From contig DASYYE010000257.1 in assembly GCA_035946955.1 (NCBI GenBank), forward strand, positions 1 to 30,817: 30,817 nt of DNA, in the 5' to 3' direction. Numbering within the stretch: position 1 is the stretch's first letter; each line of letters opens with the position of its first letter. Below, piece by piece: positions 22,691-30,707 of the stretch. The notes beneath the pieces were generated by a model that saw nothing but the letters and a program-made list of their open reading frames with translations, searched no databases and was not told where the DNA came from. A program made the position numbers and the translations under genes. The stretch comes from DASYYE01 sp035946955. Its GTDB lineage: Bacteria > Actinomycetota > Actinomycetes > Streptosporangiales > Streptosporangiaceae.

Positions 22691-24247
22691 TCAGACGTGG
22701 TGATGATGATGCCTGGGGTGGTGGGCGCCGGGTATGGGATTCCCCACACCGCCGGGGGGCAAAGTCGTACAGCCCATGCACGCGGGCTTGCCGGCGAAGA
22801 ACGCGGGGATGTTGGGCGAGTCCGACGGCGGGTTGGTGGGAAGCAGGAACGGCCCACGCGGCTTCTGGTTGAAGTTGAAGTCCGCCAGCAGGTTGCCCAG
22901 GATCGACTGGGTCTCCCGGACGTCGGGCCGGGGGTCGGGGCGGCCGTCCGTCTTCGGGTCCAGGGCCGCACCCCCCAGGAAGTCATCCTCGATGAACCTC
23001 AGGTAGGCGTCCTGACTGAGGGTCTGGGAGTCGATGACGCCCTTCTTCGCGTACGGGGAGATGATGATCGACGGGACACGCAGCCCGTAGCCGTTCTCGT
23101 CCACCTGCGGCGGCTTGACACCGTCATAGAAGCCGCCCCAGTCGTCCCAGTTCAGGAAGATGGCCGTGGAGTTCCAGTCCGGGCTCTTCATGATCGCGTT
23201 GATGATCGCGGTGGTGTAGGCCTGGCCCTGGTGGATGCTGGCGGGTGGGTGCTCGCTGTTGGGCTGAGACGGGACGACCCAGCTCACCGAGGGCAGCGTC
23301 CCCTGCTTCGCCGCCTGCATCAGGAACCCGAGCCCTTGGACGTCGTGGACCTGGTGGTCCTGCTGCACATCGCGGAAGAGCGGCAGTGGGTTCCAGATCC
23401 CTGGTGTCTTCGGGCTCTGCCTGACCGCAGAGCACGTCACCGCCGCGTCATTGGCACAGTCTGGCTGCGTGCCCTCCTGGATGAAGTACCGCCAGCTCAC
23501 GTGTTTGGCGGCCAGCAGCCAGGTGATGTCGGTCCACGCGAAGCCGATCGAGGCGGTGCCGGTGAGGAGTTCCTTTTTGACTGCCGCGTTCATCTCATTG
23601 ACGGTGTAGGGCCCGACGATGTCGTTGGCGCAGCTCGAGGGTGAGCGGTTTTTGCACCTGGCGGACCAGCCGGACACCATGTAGAGGTGGTCCGGCAGTG
23701 ACCACGACCTCACGGGCTCGAAGAAATGGTCGTCGAGGACGAAGTTCTTGGCGTACGCCCAGTAGTTGGGGATCTCCGCGGCTGTCTGGTAGCCCATCAC
23801 GTCAGGGTGTGTACTCGCCGTGCACGCCGGGTTCTGCACGGCCGCACAGGCGCGTTTCGCCAAGAACTGCTGTTTGACGAACCCGTCCATCTTGCCGCCA
23901 TCGATGTCCGCGATGGCTTGCGGCTCACCGTGCGGTCCGCCGCCGTCGACGTCGGCCGTGTCGTGGTACGGGCGCACACAGCCACCGTGCAACTGGGGAA
24001 CACAGACAGTGGGCACACCATTCTTCATGGGGATGCCGTCAGCACCGGGGAAGGTGCCGAAGTAGTTGTCGAAGGACCGGTTCTCCTGCGTGATGATGAC
24101 CACGTGCTTGATCTTGTGGATCCCGACCGGCCCGGCAGGGTGTGACGGGGATGAGGACGTGCTGCAGGCGGCGAGCAGGCCCGCCAGCAGTACTCCGGCG
24201 GCGAGCAGCGGGACAGACCGGCCCCTGACACGGCAATCCCTGGTCAC
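22691..24247 (-). CDS. Lipoprotein phosphoesterase (phospholipase C/acid phosphatase family)
   Basis: This 518-residue exported lipoprotein starts at GTG 24247 behind a strong GGAGGAGGAGG site. The signal peptide is VPLLAAGVLLAGLLAAC, with lipobox Cys28, so the protein is anchored outside the membrane. The mature part is the phosphoesterase family of non-specific phospholipases C and AcpA-type acid phosphatases: KHVVIITQENRSFDNYFGTFPGAD is the metal-binding signature, and DDHFFEPVRSWSLPDHLYMVSG, NWDDWGGFYDGV and RVPSIIISPYAKKG are further hallmarks. The substrate may be a phospholipid or phosphomonoester. The natural C-terminus is His-rich (HHPRHHHHHV), possibly metal-binding. No Tat motif with twin arginine is evident (RDCRVRGR only). 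Confidence 0.9.
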   Translation of the reverse strand: MTRDCRVRGRSVPLLAAGVLLAGLLAACSTSSSPSHPAGPVGIHKIKHVVIITQENRSFDNYFGTFPGADGIPMKNGVPTVCVPQLHGGCVRPYHDTADVDGGGPHGEPQAIADIDGGKMDGFVKQQFLAKRACAAVQNPACTASTHPDVMGYQTAAEIPNYWAYAKNFVLDDHFFEPVRSWSLPDHLYMVSGWSARCKNRSPSSCANDIVGPYTVNEMNAAVKKELLTGTASIGFAWTDITWLLAAKHVSWRYFIQEGTQPDCANDAAVTCSAVRQSPKTPGIWNPLPLFRDVQQDHQVHDVQGLGFLMQAAKQGTLPSVSWVVPSQPNSEHPPASIHQGQAYTTAIINAIMKSPDWNSTAIFLNWDDWGGFYDGVKPPQVDENGYGLRVPSIIISPYAKKGVIDSQTLSQDAYLRFIEDDFLGGAALDPKTDGRPDPRPDVRETQSILGNLLADFNFNQKPRGPFLLPTNPPSDSPNIPAFFAGKPACMGCTTLPPGGVGNPIPGAHHPRHHHHHV

Positions 24248-24651
24248 TGAGCCTCCTCCTCCTTCAGGGAGCGGCCAGCACCCCTGGGGCGCAGGCCGTA
24301 ACCAGCCAGCACGGCGACACCCACCCATGCCGCGAGCCACGTGAGCGCAGCCCAGCCTAAGGCAACCTCGTGCACACCCGGCTTGCGACGACGGTCCCCA
24401 TAGAGTTACAAGGCCCGCGCTAAATGGGCCCGTTACCCCGAATTGACCTGGTACACGCAAGGCTTACAGGTTCGGTTCAGCAAGCCCTCAGCTCCACCGG
24501 CAATGTCACTGCCCTGGCCTAGGCTGGCCAGGAAGTGCATGGCCCGCTGGTCCATCGCATGGTCCGCCACGCTGGATCCAGTGAAGGGTCTGGCGGACCG
24601 AACCGCAGGGGAGGGCTCGTGAGGATGACGGCGCGAGAGCTTCGGCCCCAG
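24248..24651. other. Noncoding region between phosphoesterase and MFS operator, with two hairpins
   Basis: No coding sequence is supported in these 400 bases. One hairpin has 7-bp arms (24513-24519 and 24526-24532). A larger one pairs GGTCCGCCA (24561-24569) with TGGCGGACC (24591-24599) around a loop that itself holds the perfect palindrome CTGGATCCAG (24572-24581). The second lies about 50 bp before the MFS-type operator. They may be terminators insulating the drug-exporter unit or dyad protein sites; no function can be assigned. Confidence 0.5.
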
Positions 24652-24667
24652 TCAAGATATATCTTGA
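24652..24667. promoter_or_regulatory. 16-bp perfect palindromic operator, copy 1
   Basis: TCAAGATATATCTTGA is perfectly palindromic and is identical to the copy at 24856-24871. TTGAAT at its 3' edge could serve as a -35 element, so a bound repressor would occlude RNA polymerase. Such AT-rich dyads in front of drug exporters usually bind PadR- or MarR/TetR-type repressors; the regulator is not in this window. Confidence 0.75.
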
Positions 24668-24716
24668 ATGTAGCGGCGCGCCCTGATAGACATGTGCTGA
24701 TAACAAGGAGAACGCC

Positions 24717-24842
24717 GTGAAGAAGTTCCGCGCGAACCCCTGGGCAGTGTTGGTGGTCGTCTCGCTCGGGTTCCTGATGACCCTGCTCGACAAGACCATC
24801 TCAGGTGCGAACACACCGAACTCGCGTTACCGCAGCTCATGA
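24717..24842 (+). pseudogene. Truncated tandem copy of the MFS gene 5' end (41 codons)
   Basis: A GTG at 24717 behind AAGGAG opens a 41-codon frame ending at 24842. The first 28 or so residues (MKKFRANPWAVLVVVSLGFL, then MTLLDKTI) closely match the start of the intact MFS exporter at 24921 (MRKFRGNPWAVLLVVSLGFL, MTLLDLTI); the rest is unrelated. Operator, spacer, ribosome-binding site and start align with the downstream copy at an exact 204-bp offset without gaps. It is best read as the remnant of a tandem duplication or of a recombination between two paralogous exporters. Because expression signals survive, a single-helix peptide could still be made. Confidence 0.8.
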
Positions 24843-24855
24843 CGTGCGAGCACGC

Positions 24856-24871
24856 TCAAGATATATCTTGA
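24856..24871. promoter_or_regulatory. 16-bp perfect palindromic operator, copy 2
   Basis: This is an identical TCAAGATATATCTTGA, 204 bp after copy 1 and 49 bp before the MFS start codon. The sequence after it (CTGATAG.ATGTGCTGA, with one or two changes) is conserved between the copies and probably contains the -10 region and transcript start. Confidence 0.78.
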
Positions 24872-24920
24872 ATGTCGGCATACCCTCTGATAGGTATGTG
24901 CTGAGGGCAAGGAGGAAGCC

Positions 24921-26552
24921 ATGAGGAAGTTCCGCGGGAACCCCTGGGCCGTGTTGCTAGTGGTTTCACTGGGCTTTTTGATGACCTTGCTTGACCTCAC
25001 GATTGTGAATATCGCGATCCCGAATCTGATCACCAACCTGCATGCCTCGCTAGATGACGTGCTGTGGGTGATCAACGGCTATGCCCTGGTCCTGGCTGTC
25101 TTGGTCATCACGGCGGGCAGACTGGGTGACCTGATCGGGCCGCGGATCATGTTCATGGGCGGTGTCGCGGTGTTCACGGCGGCCTCGGCCGCATGCGGGC
25201 TGGCACCGAGCCCAGGCTGGCTGATCGGCTTTCGCGTGGCGCAGGGGCTGGGCGCAGCCATGCTCATGCCGCAGACCCTGACGATCATCACCAACACGTT
25301 CCCGCCGGAGCGGCGCGGCGCCGCATTCGGCACCTGGGGAGCGGTCGCGGGCGTAGCCACGATTCTCGGGCCGACGCTGGGTGGGTTGCTGGTCACCGCG
25401 TTTGACTGGCGGTGGATCTTCTTCGTGAACCTGCCGATCGGCGTAATCGTACTTCTGGTCACGCCATTGATCATCCCTGACCTGCGCGTGGGCCGACGGC
25501 ACCGCATCGACATCCCCGGTGTGCTGCTGGCCAGCGCGGCGCTGCTCGCGATCTGCTATGGCCTGGTCGAGGGGCAGAAGTACAACTGGGGGAAGATCAC
25601 CGGGTTCATCAGCATCCCGCTCATCCTCGGCCTCGGGGTTGTCCTGCTGATCGCATTCCTGCTGGTCCAGAAGCTCACCCAAGGCCGGGAGCCACTGGTG
25701 CCGTTCGCGTTGTTCCGCGACCGGAACTACTCGGTACTGAACTGGGTGTCCGGGGTCCTGTCCGTCGGCATGATGGGGATCTTCCTCCCGCTGACCATCT
25801 ACCTGCAGTCCGTCCTCGGGTTCTCGGCGCTAAAGGCCGGGCTGGTAATGGCGCCCTCCTCACTGGTGTCCATGTTCCTCGCCCCAGTGGCAGGCCGGAT
25901 GACCGACAAGATCGGCGGCAAGTTCATCCTCATGTCCGGCCTGGTCCTGTTCGGTGCCGGGATGGGCTGGCTAGCGCTGATCGCGCATCCGGACTCCTCG
26001 TGGACCGCCTTCCTGGCCCCCCTGGTCGTGGCCGGGCTCGGCATGGGCTGCATCTTCGCGCCGATGATCACGGTCGCCCTGCGCAACATCGACCCGCGCA
26101 TGGCGGGCGCGGCATCTGGGGTAATGAACACAGTCCGGCAGGTGGGCCTGGTGATCGGCACCGCTACTGTCGGCGCCCTGCTGCAGAACAGACTCGTCTC
26201 CAACATGACAGCCCAGGCCGCCACCCGCTCGGCCACACTACCGCCGCAGGTGCGCAGCAGGTTCGTGGCGGAGATCCACAAGTCCGCGCAGAGCGGCATC
26301 CAGGTAGGGGCCGGCCAGTCCGGTGGCAGCAGCCACCTGGGCCCCGGCCTGTCCACCCGCCTCGTCGCGGAGATCGCCCGCATCGGCCACGAGGTGTTCA
26401 CCTTCGCCTACGTGACCGCCATGAAGCAGACAATGCTGATGCCGGTCATCCTCCTCGCCGTGGCCGCGCTGAGCTGCCTGGCCATCAAGCAGGGCAAGCG
26501 TGCGCCCGAGCCCGCCGAGGACACCAAGATCGAAACCACCACACCCGCCTGA
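24921..26552 (+). CDS. MFS drug exporter, DHA2 (EmrB/QacA) family, 14 TM
   Basis: This 543-residue inner-membrane proton-coupled efflux transporter begins with the DHA2 signature MTLLDLTIVNIAIPNL in TM1. Motif A is GRLGDLIGPR between TM2 and TM3, the TM4 arginine motif is GFRVAQGLGAAMLMP, and motif C is WGAVAGVATILGPTLGGLL in TM5. Hydrophobic segments are consistent with 14 helices. A hydrophilic segment rich in Ser/Gly/Gln (about 430-480) precedes the last helix, and the C-terminus is a short acidic tail. ATG 24921 has AAGGAGG upstream. Expression is probably controlled by an unlinked repressor at the 16-bp palindrome 24856-24871. Substrate unknown; hydrophobic drugs or dyes are usual for the family. 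Confidence 0.93.
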   Translation: MRKFRGNPWAVLLVVSLGFLMTLLDLTIVNIAIPNLITNLHASLDDVLWVINGYALVLAVLVITAGRLGDLIGPRIMFMGGVAVFTAASAACGLAPSPGWLIGFRVAQGLGAAMLMPQTLTIITNTFPPERRGAAFGTWGAVAGVATILGPTLGGLLVTAFDWRWIFFVNLPIGVIVLLVTPLIIPDLRVGRRHRIDIPGVLLASAALLAICYGLVEGQKYNWGKITGFISIPLILGLGVVLLIAFLLVQKLTQGREPLVPFALFRDRNYSVLNWVSGVLSVGMMGIFLPLTIYLQSVLGFSALKAGLVMAPSSLVSMFLAPVAGRMTDKIGGKFILMSGLVLFGAGMGWLALIAHPDSSWTAFLAPLVVAGLGMGCIFAPMITVALRNIDPRMAGAASGVMNTVRQVGLVIGTATVGALLQNRLVSNMTAQAATRSATLPPQVRSRFVAEIHKSAQSGIQVGAGQSGGSSHLGPGLSTRLVAEIARIGHEVFTFAYVTAMKQTMLMPVILLAVAALSCLAIKQGKRAPEPAEDTKIETTTPA

Positions 26553-26580
26553 CCCGGGCCGGCCGCCACACCGGCCCGGG
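26553..26580. terminator. GC-rich hairpin between convergent MFS and radical SAM genes
   Basis: CCCGGGCCGG (26553-26562) and CCGGCCCGGG (26571-26580) pair perfectly around an 8-base loop, directly after the MFS stop codon and 26 bp from the end of the convergent gene. No U-tract follows. A bidirectional, U-less terminator common in high-GC actinomycetes is the likely role. Confidence 0.72.
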
Positions 26581-26605
26581 CACGAGCCCGCGGTCTTTCA
26601 GCGCC

Positions 26606-27976
26606 TCACACCGCCGGCCGTAGCTGCGACCCCCACTCCCCCGTAGCCACGTCGGGGAGTTCCGGGTCGAAGGGGAACCGGTTGGCGAACGCTGGCACCA
26701 GGTCCGACAGCCAGGTCGCCTCGGGGTCGAACTGGGCGAAGAACGGCCGGCCAACCAGTTCTGGGTCGCGTGCCTGGATCATGTGCAGCACGAACACCCG
26801 CTGTCCCGCCACGTCGGTGATGCCGTCGATGCAGACCTTGCCAGGGGTGGCGGACATGGACGGTCCGCGCGCCGTCCGGGCGAGGCCGGTGACGCTGCGG
26901 TGGGCATCGCGGAAGACCTCGTACGCGCGGGCAAGCGGGACCGCGAAGTAGTCCTGTGGGCCGGTGTCGCGCTCCACGAACATGTAGTACGGCACCATGC
27001 CCAGCCGTACCTGCCTGCGCCACATCCGCGCCCACGTGCATGGGTCGTCGTTGATCGACCGGATCAGTGGTGCCTGGGTACGGACCACCGCGCCAGTGGC
27101 GCGGATCCTGCTCACCGCCTGCGTCACCAGTGGCGGCTCGAGCTCCCGGGGGTGGGAGAAGTGTGCCATGAACGCAAGCGTGCGGCCGGAGGCTACTACC
27201 TCCTCGAAGAGCCGCAGTGTGTCGTCGGCGTCGGGGTCGCTGACGAACCGCTGTGGCCAGTAGGCGAGGGACTTGCTCCCGATCCTGATCGATTCCAGGT
27301 GCTCCATCCCTGGCCCCAGCAGCGGCTCGACATAGCGCCGCAGCACACTGCTTCCCATGATCATGGGATCCCCGCCGGTGATCAGCGCGCTGGTGACCTC
27401 GCGGTGGACTCGAAGGTAGTCACAGACCTTGCCGATGTCGGCCACCGCCATCTTGAGGCCTGGTTCGTCCACGAACTGTGCCCATCGAAAGCAGTACGTG
27501 CAGTACGCGTGACAGGTCTGGCCCTGCTTGGGGAAGACCAGCACGGTCTCGGGGTACTTGTGCTGCATGCCGGGCAGCGGCTCGTCCCCCAGTGATGGTA
27601 CGTTCAGGGCGAGCTGGCCGGCTGGGTGGGGGTTCAGGCGCATCCGGACCTCGTGCACGACAGCGCGCAGCTCCTGCTCGGGCGCCTCCCGGGCGAGCAT
27701 GCTGGCGATCCGCTCGACGTCAGTCGCGGGCAGCATCTCTTCGGCCGGGAAGACGAGCCGGAAGATGGGGTCGTCAGGCGCCGCGTCCCAGTCGATGAGC
27801 TGCTCGACCACATAGGAGTTGGTCCGGAACGGCAGGACAGCACCCACGGCCCGTACGGCCAGCCGCTCGCGGGCACTGAGCCCGGCGCGCCGGGTCAGGT
27901 CATCGAGATGCTTGGCCGTGTAGGCACGGAACCTGGTCCCCGCGTTGGGGGACAGTTCAATCGGGACTCCGGTCAC
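26606..27976 (-). CDS. KamA-family radical SAM enzyme (lysine 2,3-aminomutase-like), substrate uncertain
   Basis: This 456-residue radical SAM protein has the cluster motif C155-HAY-C159-TY-C162, then SALITGGDPMIM (SAM contact). The aminomutase-like barrel carries RSINDDP, equivalent to the region holding the first substrate Asp of lysine 2,3-aminomutase, and GMVPYYMF. The PLP-lysine position is represented by ATPGKVCIDG. The second substrate-binding Asp of true lysine aminomutases (in the VVDAPGGGGK segment) is not conserved: this protein reads GPSMSATPGK. A non-lysine substrate is therefore likely. GTG 27976 has GGAGGGAG upstream. It is not beside efp or epmA genes, so an EpmB role in EF-P modification has no contextual support. 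Confidence 0.85.
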   Translation of the reverse strand: MTGVPIELSPNAGTRFRAYTAKHLDDLTRRAGLSARERLAVRAVGAVLPFRTNSYVVEQLIDWDAAPDDPIFRLVFPAEEMLPATDVERIASMLAREAPEQELRAVVHEVRMRLNPHPAGQLALNVPSLGDEPLPGMQHKYPETVLVFPKQGQTCHAYCTYCFRWAQFVDEPGLKMAVADIGKVCDYLRVHREVTSALITGGDPMIMGSSVLRRYVEPLLGPGMEHLESIRIGSKSLAYWPQRFVSDPDADDTLRLFEEVVASGRTLAFMAHFSHPRELEPPLVTQAVSRIRATGAVVRTQAPLIRSINDDPCTWARMWRRQVRLGMVPYYMFVERDTGPQDYFAVPLARAYEVFRDAHRSVTGLARTARGPSMSATPGKVCIDGITDVAGQRVFVLHMIQARDPELVGRPFFAQFDPEATWLSDLVPAFANRFPFDPELPDVATGEWGSQLRPAV

Positions 27977-28468
27977 GCGACTCCCTCCAGTTGGCCACAG
28001 CCCAGAAGAGACAGGGCTGAGCACTCCGAGACTTCACGCATTGATGCAGCTACCCCTGCAGACCTTTTAGACGCATTCGGGCAGCGTTCAGCTGTGCGTC
28101 GCCGTCACAGATTGATAACGTCACCCCACCGCCACCAAGTGCCCACCTGGCCGTGTGAATCCCCGTACGGCGTCGTGCGAGCCTGCCGGCCGCGCCTCCT
28201 TGTCTCCGTGTCGCTTGTCCTACCTGGCGCCCACCTGGCCGGCCAAGTCTCGGTCCCCGCGCCTTGACCTGAACATTACTCTTGATGATCTTTAAACGCC
28301 CTGGTAATCCATCTATCTGACAATTCGTATCTGGCTTTTGACAATTTGTAGCCGCCGTTCGCCGGATCGCCTGAGGGGGCCGTGGGGGCACGTGAGAGGC
28401 TTGAGACCATGCACGATTTCGCGCCCGGACCTGCGCTCACAGCCCCGGCCCTGGCGCACTGAGCCGAC
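27977..28468. other. Divergent intergenic region between the radical SAM gene and plsX
   Basis: This is a 490-base spacer. The first 280 bases show no supported coding sequence or strong dyad. Bases 28265-28350 are distinctly AT-rich for this genome and include the TGACAATTYGTA direct repeat listed separately, marking the probable plsX promoter. Bases 28350-28468 would form a leader for plsX. Confidence 0.55.
28317..28350 (+). promoter_or_regulatory. TGACAATTYGTA direct repeat, candidate plsX promoter or activator site
   Basis: TGACAATTCGTA (28318-28329) and TGACAATTTGTA (28339-28350) are direct repeats 21 bp apart, i.e. on the same helix face, within an AT-rich patch. CTGACA (28317-28322) with GACAAT (28340-28345) at 17-bp spacing also reads as a modest sigma-70-type promoter, which could alone account for part of the repetition. 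Distance to the plsX start is about 120 bp. Confidence 0.5.
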
Positions 28469-29725
28469 GTGGACATGGTCGAGGCCCCAGACGAGCAGCC
28501 CAGCGACGTTCTGCGCACCCCCCGGCGGACCGTTATCGCGGTCGACGCCATGGGAGGCGACCACGCACCCGGAGAGGTAGTCGCGGGCGCTGTCGCCGCG
28601 GCATTGCAGCACGGGATCAACGTGGTCCTCACCGGACGCTCCGCCCAGCTCCGCACGCTGCTTGCCGAACAGCGGGCCAGCGCCCACCGGCTGTCGAGGC
28701 GGGGCACACCGGCGAACGGCCGGACCCTGAACGACCTGGTCTCGGTGGCGCCCGCCGAGGAATGGATCGGGATGGACGAGGGCGCGCTGGCAAGCTGGCT
28801 GCGCCCGCGGTCCAGCCTCGCGATCGCCTGCCAGATGGTGCGGCGGCAGCAGGCACACGCCGTGGTCTCGGCAGGTTCCACGGCAGCGATCGTCGCCACC
28901 GCCCGGCTCCGCCTGCGGCTGCTGCCCAGTGTGGCGCGCCCGGGCCTGGCCGTCGTCCTCCCGACACGCCCAAAGCCCACGATCATGGTGGATGCCGGTG
29001 CCATCGCTGACCCCAAGCCTGAGATGTTGCTCCAGTTCGCCCAGTTGGGGGTGGCCTATGCCCAGGTCGGTTTCGGCATCGCCGAGCCCACGGTGGGGCT
29101 GCTGAGCATCGGCGTCGAGCCTGGCAAAGGTAACAAGACCACACGGCGGGCATACGAGCTCCTCACCGGGATACCGCCACACGGTGGCATGCCGATCCGC
29201 TTCGCGGGCAATGTCGAAGGCAACGACCTGTTGCGCGGCAGGGTGGACGTGGTGGTCACGGACGGGTTCACCGGGAACGTCGCGCTCAAGGCGACCGAGG
29301 GCGCGGCCGCGTTCGCCGCCGCGCAGCTCGGTGCGGCCCTGCACGGCTCGGCCATGGCCCGGTTCGGCAGCGTGTTCCAGCGCAGCGCACTGCGTGAGGC
29401 GACCCGGCTGGTGGATTCGGAGTCCTATGGCGGAGCGGCACTGCTGGGCCTGGAAGGCACCGTGGTGATCGCCCACGGCGCATCGACAGCCAAGGGCGTG
29501 GCCTCTGCCTGCCGGCTCGCCGCAGAACTCGCGCAGGGCCAGATCAGCGAGAAGATCCGCGAGCGGCTCGGCCCGGCGCGTGGCAGCCACTTCCTCCGCC
29601 GTACGGAGCGAGGCCGGGCCACTCCACCAGCCGGGCCGGCTGCCACACCGGGGCCGGCCATCCCTGAGCCGGCCCGAAGCCCCAGCGGGAAAGCCGAAAG
29701 CCCAGGCCAGACCCGGCGACGCTGA
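28469..29725 (+). CDS. plsX: Phosphate acyltransferase PlsX
   Basis: This 418-residue peripheral membrane enzyme makes acyl-phosphate from acyl-ACP for the first step of phosphatidic acid synthesis (PlsX/PlsY route). Signature segments are VIAVDAMGGDHAPGEVV (near 22-38), AVVSAGSTAAIVATARLRL, GLLSIGVEPGKGNKTT, FAGNVEGNDLLRGRVDVVVTDGFTGNV (substrate pocket) and GLEGTVVIAHGAS near the end of the fold. It is longer than the usual 330-350 residues because of an N-terminal extension and a Pro/Arg/Ala-rich tail after about residue 370. GTG 28469 and ATG 28475 are both possible starts. It stands without rpmF or fab genes on either side, unlike many bacteria. Control probably acts through the repeat at 28317-28350. 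Confidence 0.93.
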   Translation: MDMVEAPDEQPSDVLRTPRRTVIAVDAMGGDHAPGEVVAGAVAAALQHGINVVLTGRSAQLRTLLAEQRASAHRLSRRGTPANGRTLNDLVSVAPAEEWIGMDEGALASWLRPRSSLAIACQMVRRQQAHAVVSAGSTAAIVATARLRLRLLPSVARPGLAVVLPTRPKPTIMVDAGAIADPKPEMLLQFAQLGVAYAQVGFGIAEPTVGLLSIGVEPGKGNKTTRRAYELLTGIPPHGGMPIRFAGNVEGNDLLRGRVDVVVTDGFTGNVALKATEGAAAFAAAQLGAALHGSAMARFGSVFQRSALREATRLVDSESYGGAALLGLEGTVVIAHGASTAKGVASACRLAAELAQGQISEKIRERLGPARGSHFLRRTERGRATPPAGPAATPGPAIPEPARSPSGKAESPGQTRRR

Positions 29726-29816
29726 GCCAGGCCAACGCCCAGCACCATGCCGTTTTCTCAGTGAAATCCCAGGCTTGACAGGCTCAGATCCAAGACCGGG
29801 CCGCCACGATCGCAGC

Positions 29817-30707
29817 ATGACAAACCTTGACCAGCCCGAGGGCGGCGCCTCGCAGGTTCCCCACTACTGGGGGAGCGGCCCCGGTGACAGCCACCCCACC
29901 GAGCAGCTCCCGTTCAGTGGCCCTGCGGCGTCCGGCCAGCCCGCAGGCGCGGGCGGGGCCATGCCACCTGTCGGGCCGCCGAACTGGGCCGAGCACCTGA
30001 CGAAGGACCGTCGCCGGGCCTTCCGCTGGATGGTGGGGATCATCGTCGTCTGCCTGCTGGTGGGCGGGGTCGTCGCAGGGCTGTCGCTGACACACCAGGC
30101 ATCATCGGGCAGCGCCGCCGCGAACGGGCCTTCCGGGCAGGCCGCCCTGCTCAGCGATGCTCTCAACGCCGCGGGCACGCAGGGAACCGCCAGTGCCGCG
30201 GGTCCGTCGACCGCGGGCGGCAACGCCCAGGCACAGGGCGCGTGCACGCGGGCGCAGCGGACGGCCAGGGCTGCCCATGTCCATGGGCACCCGCTGCTCG
30301 CGCAAGGAGCCAGGGACGCCGCATTGCGCTGCCGGATGCTGAGGCACCGGATCCTCCGGTTCTTCCTGCTGCGCGGCGTGGAAGGACAGTTCACGTTCCA
30401 GGTCGACGGCGCCACGAAGACCCTCGCCTACGAGCGGGGTACCGCCAAGTCTGTCTCCAGCCAGTCCATCACGGTCACCTCCGCCGACGGCACCACCTGG
30501 ACCTGGGCACTGGTTGGCGACACCGTGGTCCGCCAGCACGGCAGCGGGCCGGTCTCCCGGAGCACGCTCCACTCGGGCCAGCAGGTCTGGGTCGGCGGCC
30601 CGGTGGTGAGCGGCACCAAGGACGCCCGGCTGATCGTCATCAACCCGCCGCTGCCGCCGGCCGCCGGACTAGCACCCGCACCCGCACCCACGGCATCTGG
30701 CGGCTGA
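29817..30707 (+). CDS. Single-pass membrane protein with extracytoplasmic beta-rich domain, function unknown
   Basis: I do not recognise this 296-residue protein. A Pro/Gly-rich cytoplasmic N-terminus (about 1-58) leads to a basic stretch (KDRRRAFRWM) and one membrane helix at about 70-92. An Ala/Gly/Ser/Gln-rich linker follows, then a short segment with repeated Arg and Leu (RMLRHRILRFFLLRGVEG). A beta-strand-like domain of about 85 residues (GQFTFQVDGATKTLAYERGT, SITVTSADGTTWTWALV, GQQVWVGGPVV) comes next, and the tail is Pro/Ala-rich. The beta part resembles small DUF5666-like domains found in actinobacterial surface proteins, but this is a weak resemblance. ATG 29817 is preferred because the Met begins a plausible cytoplasmic segment; upstream in-frame sequence overlaps the plsX end in another frame. 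Confidence 0.72.
   Translation: MTNLDQPEGGASQVPHYWGSGPGDSHPTEQLPFSGPAASGQPAGAGGAMPPVGPPNWAEHLTKDRRRAFRWMVGIIVVCLLVGGVVAGLSLTHQASSGSAAANGPSGQAALLSDALNAAGTQGTASAAGPSTAGGNAQAQGACTRAQRTARAAHVHGHPLLAQGARDAALRCRMLRHRILRFFLLRGVEGQFTFQVDGATKTLAYERGTAKSVSSQSITVTSADGTTWTWALVGDTVVRQHGSGPVSRSTLHSGQQVWVGGPVVSGTKDARLIVINPPLPPAAGLAPAPAPTASGG

Noticed and set aside
26606..27976. EF-P lysine aminomutase (EpmB)
   Set aside because: The protein is about 100 residues longer than EpmB, efp and epmA are not adjacent, and the motif around the PLP lysine differs.
29774..29803. TTGACA upstream of the unidentified membrane protein as a promoter
   Set aside because: No acceptable -10 hexamer lies 16-19 bases downstream.
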